Positions 33,779 to 43,058 of a DNA stretch of 53,037 bases are shown one piece after another. How positions within the stretch are numbered: the first letter of the stretch is position 1; each line of letters starts with the position of its first letter. The translations under genes were made by a program, and so were the position numbers. Origin of the DNA: Burkholderia ubonensis (GTDB lineage: Bacteria; Pseudomonadota; Gammaproteobacteria; Burkholderiales; Burkholderiaceae); contig NZ_CADFEB010000017.1 of the NCBI RefSeq assembly GCF_902833085.1, forward strand, positions 1 to 53,037, read 5' to 3'. The notes below the pieces were generated by a model. It did no database searches. It was not told the DNA's origin and worked only from the letters and a program-made list of their open reading frames with translations.

Positions 33779-35281
33779 ATGAAAACGACTTCCGATCGAC
33801 CTGCGCAAGCAACACCCTCGACCCCCGGCGGCGCGCCGGCAGGCGGCGGCAATGCGCGCGCGGCGGGCCTGCGCCTGCCGGCCAGGCTGGTGGGCCCGAT
33901 CGTGCTCGGCACGCTGCTCAACGCGCTGAACTCGTCGATGATCGCGGTCGCACTCGTCAGCATCCAGCAGGCGTTCGCGCCGCAGGGCGCGGCGCATGAA
34001 CGCATCGACACGATGTGGCTCGTGTCGGGCCTCTATCTCGCGACGGCCGTCGGCCAGCCGACGATGGGGCGGCTCGCCGATCGCTTCGGCGCGAAGCGGA
34101 TCTTCTGCATCGGCCTCGCGATCGTACTGATCGCGTCCGCGCTCGCGCCGTTCGCGCCGTCGCTCGGGTGGCTGATCGCGTCGCGCGTCGCGCTCGGCAT
34201 CGGCACGTCCGCCGCGTATCCGGCCGGCATGGCGATGATCCGCACGTGGTCGCTGCGGCACGCGAACGGCGCGACGCCGACGGGCGGCCTCGGCGCGATC
34301 TCGGTCGCGGCGCAGGTGGCCGTCGCGTTCGGGCCGCCGCTCGGCGGCGCGCTCGTGCAGTTCGCGGGCTGGCGCGCGATCTTCTGGATCAACGTGCCGA
34401 TCGTGCTGCTGGCCTTCGTGCTGGCGTGGCTGTGGATTCCGGCCGACGTCGTCCCGCGCGGTGCGCAGCAACGCCGCACGCTGCGCGGCACGCTGAAGGA
34501 GCTGGACCTGCCGGGCGTCGCGCTGTTCGTCCTGACGCTCACGAGCCTGCTGCTGTTCCTGCAATCGGTGTCGCGCGCGCCCGACTGGCTGCTGCTCGTC
34601 GCGACGCTGGTCCTGTGCCCGGCGCTGGTCCGGCGCGAGCGGCTGGCGGCGACGCCGCTGATCGACATCCGCATGCTGAGCGACAACCGTGCGCTCACGA
34701 GCACGTACCTGCGCTGCGTCGGCACCTACGCGGTGTTCTACGCGATTTTCTATGCGCTGCCGATGTGGCTGCAGGAGGCCAAGCGCCTGTCCGCCGCCGA
34801 CGCCGGCCTCGTGATGCTGCCGGTGGCCGGGGTCGGCACGGTGGCGACGATGCTCGCGACCCGCATCGCGCACCGTCACGGTTCGCGGCCGGTGCTGATC
34901 ATAGGCTCCGCGATGCTGTGCGTCGGCAGCGTCGTGATGAGTCTGCTCACCAGCGCGATGCCGGTCTGGTCGATCGTGCTGCTGTCGATCGTGTTCGGCG
35001 TGCCGAACGGCTTCAACAATCTCGGCAACCAGTCGGCGCTCTACCAGAGCGCGCCGCATGACCGGATCGGCACGGCCTCGGGGCTGTACCGCACCGCGCA
35101 GTATGTCGGCGGCAGCCTGTCGTTTGCGCTCGTCGGGCTGGCGCTCGGCCATCCGGCGAGCGATCGCGGCCTGCGCGAGCTGGCCATCGTCCTGGCGGTC
35201 ATCAGCGTGCTGCTGCTGCTCAACGCAGCGTCGAGCCGGCACCTGGATGCCGCCGCTTCTTCCATCCCCCAACAGAAGTGA
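33779..35281 (+). CDS. MFS transporter, DHA2 (EmrB/QacA, 14-TM) family
   Basis: The 500-residue protein has ~14 hydrophobic segments. Conserved sequences are TLLNALNSSMIAVAL in TM1, the loop motif GRLADRFGAKR, and motif C-like GPPLGGALVQFAGWRAIFWI after TM5. Members are proton-driven drug or organic-acid exporters. It is the first gene of a run to 41813, and the next gene starts 9 nt after its stop, so it may move the pathway substrate or an intermediate. The N-terminal ~30 residues are a Pro/Gly/Ala-rich cytoplasmic extension. Confidence 0.92.
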   Translation: MKTTSDRPAQATPSTPGGAPAGGGNARAAGLRLPARLVGPIVLGTLLNALNSSMIAVALVSIQQAFAPQGAAHERIDTMWLVSGLYLATAVGQPTMGRLADRFGAKRIFCIGLAIVLIASALAPFAPSLGWLIASRVALGIGTSAAYPAGMAMIRTWSLRHANGATPTGGLGAISVAAQVAVAFGPPLGGALVQFAGWRAIFWINVPIVLLAFVLAWLWIPADVVPRGAQQRRTLRGTLKELDLPGVALFVLTLTSLLLFLQSVSRAPDWLLLVATLVLCPALVRRERLAATPLIDIRMLSDNRALTSTYLRCVGTYAVFYAIFYALPMWLQEAKRLSAADAGLVMLPVAGVGTVATMLATRIAHRHGSRPVLIIGSAMLCVGSVVMSLLTSAMPVWSIVLLSIVFGVPNGFNNLGNQSALYQSAPHDRIGTASGLYRTAQYVGGSLSFALVGLALGHPASDRGLRELAIVLAVISVLLLLNAASSRHLDAAASSIPQQK

Positions 35282-35290
35282 GGTTTTTAC

Positions 35291-35878
35291 ATGTCCATTC
35301 CGACGCTCAATCGCACGGTCGCCCTGGTCGCCATCGATCTGCAGAACGGCATCGTGTCGCTGCCGGTCGTGCCCTACACCGGCGCGCAGGTCGTGGCGAA
35401 GACGGTCGAGCTCGCGACCGCGTTCCGCGCGCTGCAGCTTCCCGTCATCTACGTGCACACGAGCTATCAGCCGGACGGCGGCGTTGCGCTGAAGGTCAAG
35501 ACGGATGCGCCGTCGGCGCCGCCGAATCTCGACCCCGAATGGAGCGCGTTCGCGCCGGCGCTCGGCGTGGGGCCGTCCGACATCGTCGTGACGAAGCACC
35601 AGTGGGGCGCGTTCACCGGCACCGACCTTGACGTGCAGCTGCGCCGGCGCGGCATCACGGACATCGTGCTGACCGGGATCGCGACCAACATCGGCGTCGA
35701 ATCGACGGCGCGCCAGGCATACGAGAACAACTACAACGTCGTCGTCGTCAGCGACGCAGTCAGCACGTCGTCCGCCGACGCGCAGACCTTCGCGCTGACG
35801 CAGATCTTCCCGAAGCTCGGGCAGGTCGCCGCGACGGCCGACGTGGAGGCGGCACTGGAGCAGGTGGTTTCGCGCTGA
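35291..35878 (+). CDS. Isochorismatase-fold hydrolase with Gly in the usual Cys position
   Basis: The 195-residue protein keeps Asp16 (VAIDLQNG) and Lys102 (VVTKHQWGAF) of the isochorismatase-like family. The nucleophilic cysteine, normally in a TNxCVExTA-type motif, is replaced by Gly135 (IATNIGVESTA). True isochorismatases such as EntB and PhzD also lack that Cys and cleave a vinyl ether with Asp and Lys, so a vinyl-ether-type reaction is more likely than amide hydrolysis. The gene lies 9 nt after the MFS gene and 58 nt before the reductase. Confidence 0.85.
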   Translation: MSIPTLNRTVALVAIDLQNGIVSLPVVPYTGAQVVAKTVELATAFRALQLPVIYVHTSYQPDGGVALKVKTDAPSAPPNLDPEWSAFAPALGVGPSDIVVTKHQWGAFTGTDLDVQLRRRGITDIVLTGIATNIGVESTARQAYENNYNVVVVSDAVSTSSADAQTFALTQIFPKLGQVAATADVEAALEQVVSR

Positions 35879-35936
35879 ACGAAGCGGCGTGTTCGGTGTG
35901 CACCATTCATACGGAGTCATTTACCGAGGCATGACG

Positions 35937-37100
35937 ATGATCAAGACCGATGCATGGGTTCTCTACGCAGGACCGGAACCGAGCAGGAAGCAGGCGCCCG
36001 TGGCGGGCGAGCTGCGTCGCGAAACCTTCGAATTCTCCGATCTGGAAGCCGGCGAGGTGCTGGTCGAGCCGCTGTACGGATCGTGGGAAGCGAACCTCGA
36101 CCACGCGCTGTCGCGCAACCCGGTCGACATCTGCCGGCAGCGCCGCGAGGACAAGATCGTGCTCGGCAATGGTGCGCTGGTGCGCATCGTCGAGCGCGGC
36201 AGCGGCGTGAAGACGCTGAAGGAAGGCGAGATCTGCATGGTGATGCCGTTCGGCAAGCGCGACGAATACGGGTTCGCCGAGCTCGTCTACGCGTACGACG
36301 CGCCGGGCACGATCGGCGTGATGGCGCAGCGGACCAAGATGCGCGCCGACAACCTCGTGGCGGTGCCGACGGACAGCCGTCATTCGCTGCTGCAATGGGC
36401 GACGTACGGCCGCTACTTCACCGCGTGGGACAACTGGAAGGTGGCGTCGGCGTGCTGGCGCTCGCAGCTGCCGGACGTCGATCCGGCCGACTACCTGGTG
36501 TTCGGCTGGGGCGGCGGCACGACGCTCGCCGAGCTGCAGCTCGCGAAGCGCGAGGGCTTTCGCGTCGCGATGACGGCGAGCAACGACCGGCGCCTCGAGG
36601 AGCTCGCGAAGCTCGGCATCACGCCGGTCGATCGCCGCAAGTTCCCGAATCTCGCGTATGACGACGAGCGCTACAAGACCGATCCGGAGTACCAGGCGAG
36701 CTATCGCGAGTCGGAGCGCGCGTTCGCGGAGACGATCGCGGAACTGAGCGGCGGCCGCGGCGTCGCGATCTTCCTCGACAACCTCGGCGGCGCGCTGTAT
36801 CGCGCGACGATGCGCGTGGTCGGCCGCACCGGCATCATCGCGACGGTCGGCTGGAAGACCGGGATGCGCCTGTGGAACCTGCGCGCGACGGAATGCATCA
36901 ACCGCCGCCTGCACATCCACACGCATGCGTGGCGCTACGACGACAGCATCACGATCCGCGATTTCCAGGAAACGAGCGGCTGGATCGGGCAGGAGCCGAC
37001 CGAGATCTTCGATTTCGACGAGGTGCCGAAGCTCGCGTCCGACTACCTGAACGGGAAGATCCAGACGTATTTCCCGATCTACCGGATCAACGCCGTCTGA
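35937..37100 (+). CDS. MDR-superfamily oxidoreductase (alcohol dehydrogenase / enoyl reductase-like)
   Basis: The 387-residue protein has a GroES-like N-terminal half (LEAGEVLVEPLYGSWEAN) and a Rossmann half (YLVFGWGGGTTLAELQLAKR, then RGVAIFLDNLGGALYRATMR). The catalytic zinc ligands of classical ADH are not visible, so it is closer to the zinc-free reductases (quinone or enoyl-CoA type). GAGG lies 7 nt before ATG 35937; an ATG at 35931 is too close to it. Within the operon it could reduce an unsaturated intermediate. Confidence 0.82.
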   Translation: MIKTDAWVLYAGPEPSRKQAPVAGELRRETFEFSDLEAGEVLVEPLYGSWEANLDHALSRNPVDICRQRREDKIVLGNGALVRIVERGSGVKTLKEGEICMVMPFGKRDEYGFAELVYAYDAPGTIGVMAQRTKMRADNLVAVPTDSRHSLLQWATYGRYFTAWDNWKVASACWRSQLPDVDPADYLVFGWGGGTTLAELQLAKREGFRVAMTASNDRRLEELAKLGITPVDRRKFPNLAYDDERYKTDPEYQASYRESERAFAETIAELSGGRGVAIFLDNLGGALYRATMRVVGRTGIIATVGWKTGMRLWNLRATECINRRLHIHTHAWRYDDSITIRDFQETSGWIGQEPTEIFDFDEVPKLASDYLNGKIQTYFPIYRINAV

Positions 37101-37131
37101 TCGGCAGGTCGCGCGCCGCGCCCGCATCGCC

Positions 37132-37150
37132 GCATGATGATTAGTCATGC
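37132..37150. promoter_or_regulatory. Dyad with T-N11-A spacing, candidate LysR-type site
   Basis: GCATGA-N7-TCATGC, a 19-bp interrupted palindrome, with T and A eleven bases apart as in LysR-type operator boxes. It lies 53 nt before the CoA-transferase start, and a LysR gene ends the same gene run. The link between the two is inference from one site. Confidence 0.4.
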
Positions 37151-37202
37151 AGATGATGTCGGTGCGCGGCGCGCCGTGCAATCCATCTGAATGGAGAACG
37201 GC

Positions 37203-38441
37203 ATGGCCTCTGTGGATATCGAGGACGTCGACGCCGGCGCGGCGTCGGACGCCTCCAAACCGGCGCCGCTCGACGGCATTCGCGTGATCGACGCCGCGAC
37301 GCTGTTCGCGGGCCCGCTCGCGGCGACGATGCTCGCGGACTACGGCGCCGACGTGATCAAGGTCGAGCATCCGGACGGCGATCCGGCGCGCAAGTACGGC
37401 GCGCGCCGCGACGACGTGCCGCTGTGGTGGAAGGTGCTCGCGCGCAACAAGCGGGCGGTCACGCTGAATCTCGGCACGGACGACGGCCAGCGGATCTTTC
37501 GCGAGCTGGCGGCGCAGGCGGACGTGGTCGTCGAGAATTTCCGGCCCGGCACGCTCGAACGCTGGGGGCTCGGCTACGACGTGCTGTCCGCGATCAACCC
37601 GCGGCTCGTGCTCGTGCGGGTGACGGGCTTCGGCCAGTTCGGCCCGTATGCGAGCCGCCCCGGCTTCGGCACGCTGGCCGAGGCGATGAGCGGGCTCGCG
37701 TCGATCACCGGCGAGGCGGACGGGCCGCCGCTGCTGCCGTCGTTCCCGCTCGCCGACACGGTCGCGGGGCTGACCGCCGCGTTCGCGATCATGACTGCGC
37801 TGAAGGCGCGCGAGCGCACCGGGCGCGGCCAGGTCGTCGATCTCGCGATCATCGAGACGATGCTCGCCGCGATGGGCGCGCAGGTCGCGAGCTACGACCA
37901 GACGGGCCGGGTGCCCGAGCGCACCGGCAACCGTTCGCCGAACAATTCGCCGCGCGGCGTGTACCGCACGTCGGACGCCAAGTGGGTCGCGCTGTCTACG
38001 TCGGCGCACAGCATCGCGGAGCGCGTGATGCGCCTCGTCGGCCGCGCGGACCTGATCGACGAACCGTGGTTCGCGAACGGCGCGGAGCGCGCGAAGCATG
38101 CGGACGAGCTGGATGCGGCGGTCGGCGGCTGGATCGGGCAGCGCACGCGCGACGAGGTGATCGCCGAGTTCGAGCGCGCGCAGGCGGCGGTCGCGCCGAT
38201 CTACGACGTCGCCGACGTGCTGCGCGATCCGCAGTACGCGGCGCTCGGCTCGGTCGTGTCGGTGCCCGACGCGGAACTCGGCGCGTTCCGCACGCACAAC
38301 GTGCCGTTCCGGCTGTCCGACACGCCCGGCGCGATTCGCTGGGGGGGACCGGCGCGCGGCACGCACAACGACGAAGTATTCGGCGCATTGGGACTGGAGC
38401 GGCGCGAGATCGCCGATTTGACCGAACGGGGCATTCTATGA
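37203..38441 (+). CDS. CaiB/BaiF-family (class III) CoA-transferase
   Basis: The 412-residue protein has the N-terminal Rossmann part (LDGIRVIDAATLFAGPLAAT, DYGADVIKVEHPDGDPAR), the conserved NKRAVTLNL and RPGFGTLAEAMSGLASITG, and the catalytic Asp probably in FPLADTVAGL. It should move CoA between carboxylic acids to activate the pathway acid. GGAG 6 nt before ATG 37203 decides the start over ATG 37191. Its stop overlaps the CitE-like start by 4 nt (ATGA), showing coupled translation. Confidence 0.92.
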   Translation: MASVDIEDVDAGAASDASKPAPLDGIRVIDAATLFAGPLAATMLADYGADVIKVEHPDGDPARKYGARRDDVPLWWKVLARNKRAVTLNLGTDDGQRIFRELAAQADVVVENFRPGTLERWGLGYDVLSAINPRLVLVRVTGFGQFGPYASRPGFGTLAEAMSGLASITGEADGPPLLPSFPLADTVAGLTAAFAIMTALKARERTGRGQVVDLAIIETMLAAMGAQVASYDQTGRVPERTGNRSPNNSPRGVYRTSDAKWVALSTSAHSIAERVMRLVGRADLIDEPWFANGAERAKHADELDAAVGGWIGQRTRDEVIAEFERAQAAVAPIYDVADVLRDPQYAALGSVVSVPDAELGAFRTHNVPFRLSDTPGAIRWGGPARGTHNDEVFGALGLERREIADLTERGIL

Positions 38442-39310
38442 AAACCAGCGCAACTTACCGCAGTTACCTATACGTGCCCGCGCACAAGGCGCAGGTGGTG
38501 GAGAAGGCGTATGCAAGCGAAGCCGATGCCATCGTGCTCGACCTCGAGGATGCCGTGCCGGCCAGCCACAAGGCCGAGGCACGCCAGGCGGCCGCCGCGA
38601 TTCTCGCGGAAGGTCCGCCGAAGCCGACGTACGTGCGGATCAACCCGCTCGGCAGCCCGTGGTGCCGCGACGACGTCGACGCGATCGCGCAGCCCGCGCT
38701 GCAGGCGCTGCGCCTGCCGAAATGCGACCTGCCGCAGCAGATCCAGGAGGTCGCGGGCTGGCTCGACGCGCTCGGCTGCGACGCGGGCATCCAGATCCTG
38801 ATCGAATCGGCGTACGGCGTCGAGACGGCTTATCAGCTCGCGACCGCGTCGCCGCGGCTCGAGCGGATCGGGCTCGGCGAGAGCGACCTGCGCGCGGACC
38901 TGCAGATCGGCGTCGACAACTTCACGCTCGAGGTGTGCCGCGCGCGCTGCGTCGTGGTGTCCCGCGCGGCCGGGCTGACCGGGCCGATCCAGACCGTCTA
39001 TCACACGCTGCCCGATCTCGACGGCCTGAAGGAATCGACGCTGCGCGCGAAATCGATGGGCTTTCTCGGCCGCTTCGCGATCCATCCGTCGCAGCTTCCG
39101 GTGATCAACGAGGTGTTCACGCCGTCGGGGGACGAAATTCGCGCGGCCGAACGCGTGCTCGAGGCGGTCGAGGCGGCGGCGGGCAAGGACTCGGCGTCGT
39201 CGGTGTTCGTGCTGCCGGACGGCCGCGTGGTCGCGCCGCCGCTGATCGCCAACGCGCGCGTGACGCTCGCGCTCGCGAACAATCTTCGACTCAGTGGAGC
39301 ACTGGCATGA
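38438..39310 (+). CDS. CitE-like (HpcH/HpaI) lyase
   Basis: The 290-residue TIM-barrel protein is of the citrate lyase beta / malyl-CoA lyase group: YRSYLYVPAHK, IVLDLEDAVP (metal and substrate Asp/Glu), ILIESAYGVE and GLGESDLRADLQIG, then FLGRFAIHPSQLPVINEVF. These enzymes cleave 3-hydroxyacyl-CoA substrates such as malyl-, citramalyl- or methylmalyl-CoA. Its place directly after a CoA-transferase suggests cleavage of the CoA ester that enzyme forms. Both ends overlap neighbours by 4 nt (ATGA). Confidence 0.92.
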   Translation: MKTSATYRSYLYVPAHKAQVVEKAYASEADAIVLDLEDAVPASHKAEARQAAAAILAEGPPKPTYVRINPLGSPWCRDDVDAIAQPALQALRLPKCDLPQQIQEVAGWLDALGCDAGIQILIESAYGVETAYQLATASPRLERIGLGESDLRADLQIGVDNFTLEVCRARCVVVSRAAGLTGPIQTVYHTLPDLDGLKESTLRAKSMGFLGRFAIHPSQLPVINEVFTPSGDEIRAAERVLEAVEAAAGKDSASSVFVLPDGRVVAPPLIANARVTLALANNLRLSGALA

Positions 39311-40797
39311 GCACACCCGAGACGCTTTCTGCTCCGGCGGCCGCGGCCGCGACCACGACGCACCGGCCCGCGCCGCCCGACGGCATCGTCGGCGCGCTCG
39401 GCCGCTTCGCGGCGGCGGTGCGCGCCGAAGGGCTGGATCGCCGGCTGCGCGTCGAGGCCGCCGCGCGCGTGCTCGACGTGGTCGGCAACAGCCTGATCGC
39501 GCACGACGAACCGGTCGCGCAGTCGGTGCTGCAGGTCGCACGGCGCTGGGCCGGCACCGGCCCGGCGAGCGTGATCGGCGCGCCCGACCGGCTGCCGGCC
39601 GCGAGCGCCGCGCTCGTCAACGGCACGCTCGCGCATGCGATGGACTTCGACGATTCGCACATGCTGTCGGTGCTGCATCCGAGCGCGTCCGTGATTCCGG
39701 CCGCGATTGCCGCCGCGCAGGCGAGCGGCGCGGCGGGCGCGGCGCTGCTCGATGCGATCACGGTCGGCACCGAGGTGTGCATTCGCCTCGGCGTCGCCGC
39801 GTACAACGAACGGCTCGGCAATTCGGTGTTCTTCGAGCGCGGCCAGCACGCGACGTCGATCTGCGGCACGGTCGGCGCGGCGGCGGCCGCGGCGATGCTG
39901 CTCGGGCTCGACGCCGAGCAGATCGCGGCGGCGCTCGGCATTGCCGCGAGCATGGGCGCGGGCCTGCTCGAAGCGAACCGCACCGGCGGCTCGGTGAAGC
40001 GGGTCCACTGCGGCTGGGCGGCGCACGCGGGCGTGAGCGCGGCGGAACTGGCGGGCGCGGGCGTGACCGCGCCGCCGACCGCGCTCGAAGGCCGCTTCGG
40101 CTTCTTCCACGCGTGGTGCGGCGACCTCGCCGACGTCGACGCGGTGCTGCGCGACCTGGGCGACGAATGGGAGACGAGCCGGATCATCTTCAAGCCGTAT
40201 CCGTGCAACCACTTCACGCATCCGGGCATCGACGCGGCGCTGCAGCTGAAGGCGGAAGGCGTGACGGCGGACGACGTGGTGTCGGCCGAGCTGCGGGTCG
40301 CGACGTCGACGCTGCGCACGATCGGCGAGCCGGCGGAGCTGAAGGCGAATCCGCCGAACGGCTATGCGGCGGCGTTCTCGGGGCCGTACACGGTCGCGGC
40401 GGCGCTGCTCGGCGGCGGCGGGCTCGGCGTCTGGTTCGACGATTTCGACGATGCGCTCGCGCAGGACCCCGCACGGCGCGCGCTGGCCGCGAAGGTGCGC
40501 TGCGTGGCCGATCCGTGGTGCGACGCGCGCTTTCCGAATTTCCTGCCGGCCGTGCTGCGCGTCGAGCTGCGCGACGGGCAGGTGCGCGAGGCGCGGATCG
40601 AGTCGAGCAAGGGCACGAATTCGCGGCCGCTGACCGAACAGGAGCTCGCCGCGAAATTCGTGCTGGCGGCGAGCTCGGCGCTCGGCATGGCGCGCGCGCT
40701 CGCGCTGCGCGACGCGGTGCAGGCGCTCGCCGACGACGCGTCGCTCGATGCGCTCGCGGCGCTGACGTCGGGCACGGAAGGAGGACACGGATCTTGA
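39307..40797 (+). CDS. MmgE/PrpD family protein (2-methylcitrate dehydratase-like)
   Basis: The 496-residue protein has the all-helical PrpD domain with AHAMDFDDSH near 105, LGIAASMGAGLLEANRTGG near 215 and the lid-domain segment KPYPCNHFTHPGIDA near 298. The family dehydrates or hydrates tricarboxylic acids and also includes cis-aconitate decarboxylases, so the reaction cannot be fixed here. ATG 39307 overlaps the CitE stop; its own stop overlaps the TTG start of the cyclase gene. No signal peptide, unlike the PrpD paralogue at 43059. Confidence 0.92.
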   Translation: MSTPETLSAPAAAAATTTHRPAPPDGIVGALGRFAAAVRAEGLDRRLRVEAAARVLDVVGNSLIAHDEPVAQSVLQVARRWAGTGPASVIGAPDRLPAASAALVNGTLAHAMDFDDSHMLSVLHPSASVIPAAIAAAQASGAAGAALLDAITVGTEVCIRLGVAAYNERLGNSVFFERGQHATSICGTVGAAAAAAMLLGLDAEQIAAALGIAASMGAGLLEANRTGGSVKRVHCGWAAHAGVSAAELAGAGVTAPPTALEGRFGFFHAWCGDLADVDAVLRDLGDEWETSRIIFKPYPCNHFTHPGIDAALQLKAEGVTADDVVSAELRVATSTLRTIGEPAELKANPPNGYAAAFSGPYTVAAALLGGGGLGVWFDDFDDALAQDPARRALAAKVRCVADPWCDARFPNFLPAVLRVELRDGQVREARIESSKGTNSRPLTEQELAAKFVLAASSALGMARALALRDAVQALADDASLDALAALTSGTEGGHGS

Positions 40798-41813
40798 ATG
40801 CACCCCGCTGGAAAAAGCGGCCGCCCGGCTCGAACTGGGGCGATTTCGGCCCCGACGATCAGAAGGGGCGGCTGAACTGGCTGACGCCGGACAAGGTGCG
40901 GCAGGGCGCAGCCGAGGTGCGGGAAGGGCTGTCGTTCTCGCTGAGCCTGCCGCTCGACGTGCCGCGCGGCGGCGGGCTGAACGCGCGGCGGCGGCCGCCG
41001 GCGGTCATGCCGGCGCTGCTGGGCGGCAAGCCGTACTTCGGCTATCGCGCGGACGAACAGGTTGCGAACGCAACCGATGTGGTCTGCGACGATGCGTTCT
41101 GCATGCACTCGCAGTTCTCGACGCAATGGGACGGCCTGTCGCACGTGGGCGGCCTGTTCGACGCGGACGACGACGGCGTGCCGGAAATCGTGTTCTACAA
41201 CGGTTTCCGGATGGGCGAGCATCTGCAGGTGCCGCAGGAGGGCGACGCGACGGGCGGCGCGCGCGCGCTCGGCATCGAGGTGATGGCGCAGACGGGCGTG
41301 CAGGGGCGCGGCGTGCTGATCGACCTGCGGCGTCACTTCGGCGACGCGCGCACGAAGGTCGGCTTCGCGCAGCTGATGCAGGTGATGGACGCGGACCGCG
41401 TGCAGGTCGAGCGCGGCGACATCGTCTGCATACACACGGGCTTCGCGGATCTGCTGCTGAACGACGGCGGCGGATCGCCGGCGACGGTCGCGAGCGCGTG
41501 CGTGCTGGACAGCGGCGATGCGCGGCTGCTGCAGTGGATCGACGAATCGGGGCTGGCCGCGCTCGTGGCCGACAACCATGCGATCGAGGAGCGTCCGCAG
41601 CATGCGCAGCCGCTCGCGCGACCCGGCGCACTGATGCCGCTGCACGAGCTGTGCCTGTTCAAGCTCGGCATTCACCTCGGCGAGCTGTGGCACCTGACGC
41701 CGCTCGCGAACTGGCTGCATGCGCACCACCGGAACCGGTTTCTGCTGACCGCGCCGCCGTTGCATATCCGTGGCCTGGTCGGCGCGCCGGCGAATCCCGT
41801 CGCGACGGTTTGA
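40794..41813 (+). CDS. Cyclase-family metal hydrolase, copy 1 (TTG start)
   Basis: The 339-residue protein is of the cyclase / kynurenine-formamidase-like family in its long form. The metal-site motif is a variant: MHSQFSTQWDGLSH at 104-117, giving H105, D113 and H117. A conserved PGALMPLHELCLFKLGIHLG segment is near the end. It probably opens a lactone or amide ring. The frame has only TTG 40794 near AGGAGG (9 nt upstream); it overlaps the PrpD stop as TTGA. ATG 40798 is out of frame. A second copy of equal length lies at 49207 and is very similar along its whole length. Confidence 0.9.
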   Translation: MNAPRWKKRPPGSNWGDFGPDDQKGRLNWLTPDKVRQGAAEVREGLSFSLSLPLDVPRGGGLNARRRPPAVMPALLGGKPYFGYRADEQVANATDVVCDDAFCMHSQFSTQWDGLSHVGGLFDADDDGVPEIVFYNGFRMGEHLQVPQEGDATGGARALGIEVMAQTGVQGRGVLIDLRRHFGDARTKVGFAQLMQVMDADRVQVERGDIVCIHTGFADLLLNDGGGSPATVASACVLDSGDARLLQWIDESGLAALVADNHAIEERPQHAQPLARPGALMPLHELCLFKLGIHLGELWHLTPLANWLHAHHRNRFLLTAPPLHIRGLVGAPANPVATV

Positions 41814-41816
41814 CCC

Positions 41817-41857
41817 TGCGGGCGGCGGCTGTGGCGGTGGCCGCCCGCATTTTTTTG
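41817..41857 (+). terminator. Rho-independent terminator of catabolic module A
   Basis: TGCGGGCGGC and GCCGCCCGCA form a 10-bp stem, then a run of eight T. It begins 4 nt after the cyclase stop and closes the gene run that starts at 33779. Confidence 0.92.
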
Positions 41858-42088
41858 CAGCGCGACAGGCTTGCGCAAAGCGTGAATGCAATTATCGATT
41901 GGCTCGGTATCCGGAAGAATCGACGCGAAAATGGCGATTTAATTTAAAAACATAACTAATATCGGCCGTTATCTAAAAAATATAGACGCGTCAAGATTGG
42001 ACTATTCTTGTGCATTGCACTAAATATCAGGGGATTGCTCCAATTGCGAAATATCGTAATCGGAGGCGGTGATTAACCTGTTTAGTGG
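41858..42088. promoter_or_regulatory. AT-rich promoter region of the LysR gene
   Basis: About 230 nt that are much more AT-rich than the coding DNA on both sides. It holds a perfect palindrome GTGCA-T-TGCAC at 42010-42020 and other short dyads. It is the likely promoter and autoregulatory region of the LysR gene; no single -35/-10 pair stands out. Confidence 0.45.
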
Positions 42089-43030
42089 ATGGTCGCAAAC
42101 ATGAATCTACGTTCGATCGATCTGAACCTGCTGGTCATACTCGATGCGCTGCTGACGGAGAAGCAGGTCACGCGGGCCGGCCAGAAGGTCGGCCTCACGC
42201 AGCCGGCGGTCAGCAACGCGCTGGCGCGCCTGCGGTTCGTGTTCAAGGACGAGATCCTGGCGCGCACCGCGGTCGGCATGGAATTGACGCCGCGCGCGCA
42301 GGCGCTGGCCATGCCGATTCGACAGATCATGCAACAAATCGAGGAATTATTTGAATCGGATTATCAATTCAATCCTTTTACGTCCGAGCGCCATTTTACG
42401 ATGCGCATGTCGGATCTCACCGAGCTGCTTTTACTGCCGGCCCTGCTGCGCTGCATGCGCCTGACCGGCCCGAATATCGGCATGGACGTCGTGCACATGA
42501 GCGCCGGCAAGACCGCCGACGCGCTCGAATCGGGGCTGCTCGACATGGCGATCAGCGCGGGCCTCGAACATTCGGGCACGCTGTCGTCGCAAACCGTGTT
42601 TCATGACCGGATGGTCTGCGTGATGAGCCGCAGCCATCCGGACGCGGGCAAGCCGCTGACGCTCGAACGGTTCCTCGCGCTCGACTTCCTCAACGTGACG
42701 ATCAACCCGGTCGACCACAGCCTGATCGACAACCTGCTCGCGAACATGAACTGCACGCGGCACATCGCGCTCAACGTGCCGCACTGGCTCGTCGTGCCGA
42801 ACATGCTGGATGCGCTGCCGTACGCGGTGATCATGTCGGAGCGGCATGCGGTGAGCCTCGACGATGCGCGGCTCGTGATCCGCGAGCTGCCGCTCGCGAT
42901 GGAGCCCGTCGCGTGGTCGCTGTACTGGCACCGCCGCTACGACGGCAGCAACGCGCACGCGTGGCTGCGCGGCCGCATCGTCGAGGTCGCGGAAGCGCTC
43001 GAGCGGCAGGGCGTCGCGGCGGAGGCCTAG
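42089..43030 (+). CDS. LysR-family transcriptional regulator
   Basis: The protein has 313 residues, or 309 from the second ATG (42101), which matches the usual MNLRSIDLNLL start. The N-terminal HTH is KQVTRAGQKVGLTQPAVSNA followed by LARLRFVF. The effector domain includes the NodD-like FTMRMSDLTELLLLPALL. Neither start has a clear ribosome-binding site. It stands between modules A and B, same strand as A and convergent with B's PrpD. It is a likely regulator of module A, since B has its own IclR protein. Confidence 0.93.
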   Translation: MVANMNLRSIDLNLLVILDALLTEKQVTRAGQKVGLTQPAVSNALARLRFVFKDEILARTAVGMELTPRAQALAMPIRQIMQQIEELFESDYQFNPFTSERHFTMRMSDLTELLLLPALLRCMRLTGPNIGMDVVHMSAGKTADALESGLLDMAISAGLEHSGTLSSQTVFHDRMVCVMSRSHPDAGKPLTLERFLALDFLNVTINPVDHSLIDNLLANMNCTRHIALNVPHWLVVPNMLDALPYAVIMSERHAVSLDDARLVIRELPLAMEPVAWSLYWHRRYDGSNAHAWLRGRIVEVAEALERQGVAAEA

Positions 43031-43058
43031 CGTGCGGACCCTGGTCCGTTCACGCGGG

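Noticed and set aside
33761..35920. 719-codon minus-strand frame opposite the DHA2 transporter
   Set aside because: Arg/Asp/Ala/His-rich shadow of the MFS and isochorismatase genes, as expected in GC-rich DNA; no family features.
35907..38366. 819-codon minus-strand frame
   Set aside because: Complement of the MDR and CoA-transferase genes; composition is typical of antisense frames.
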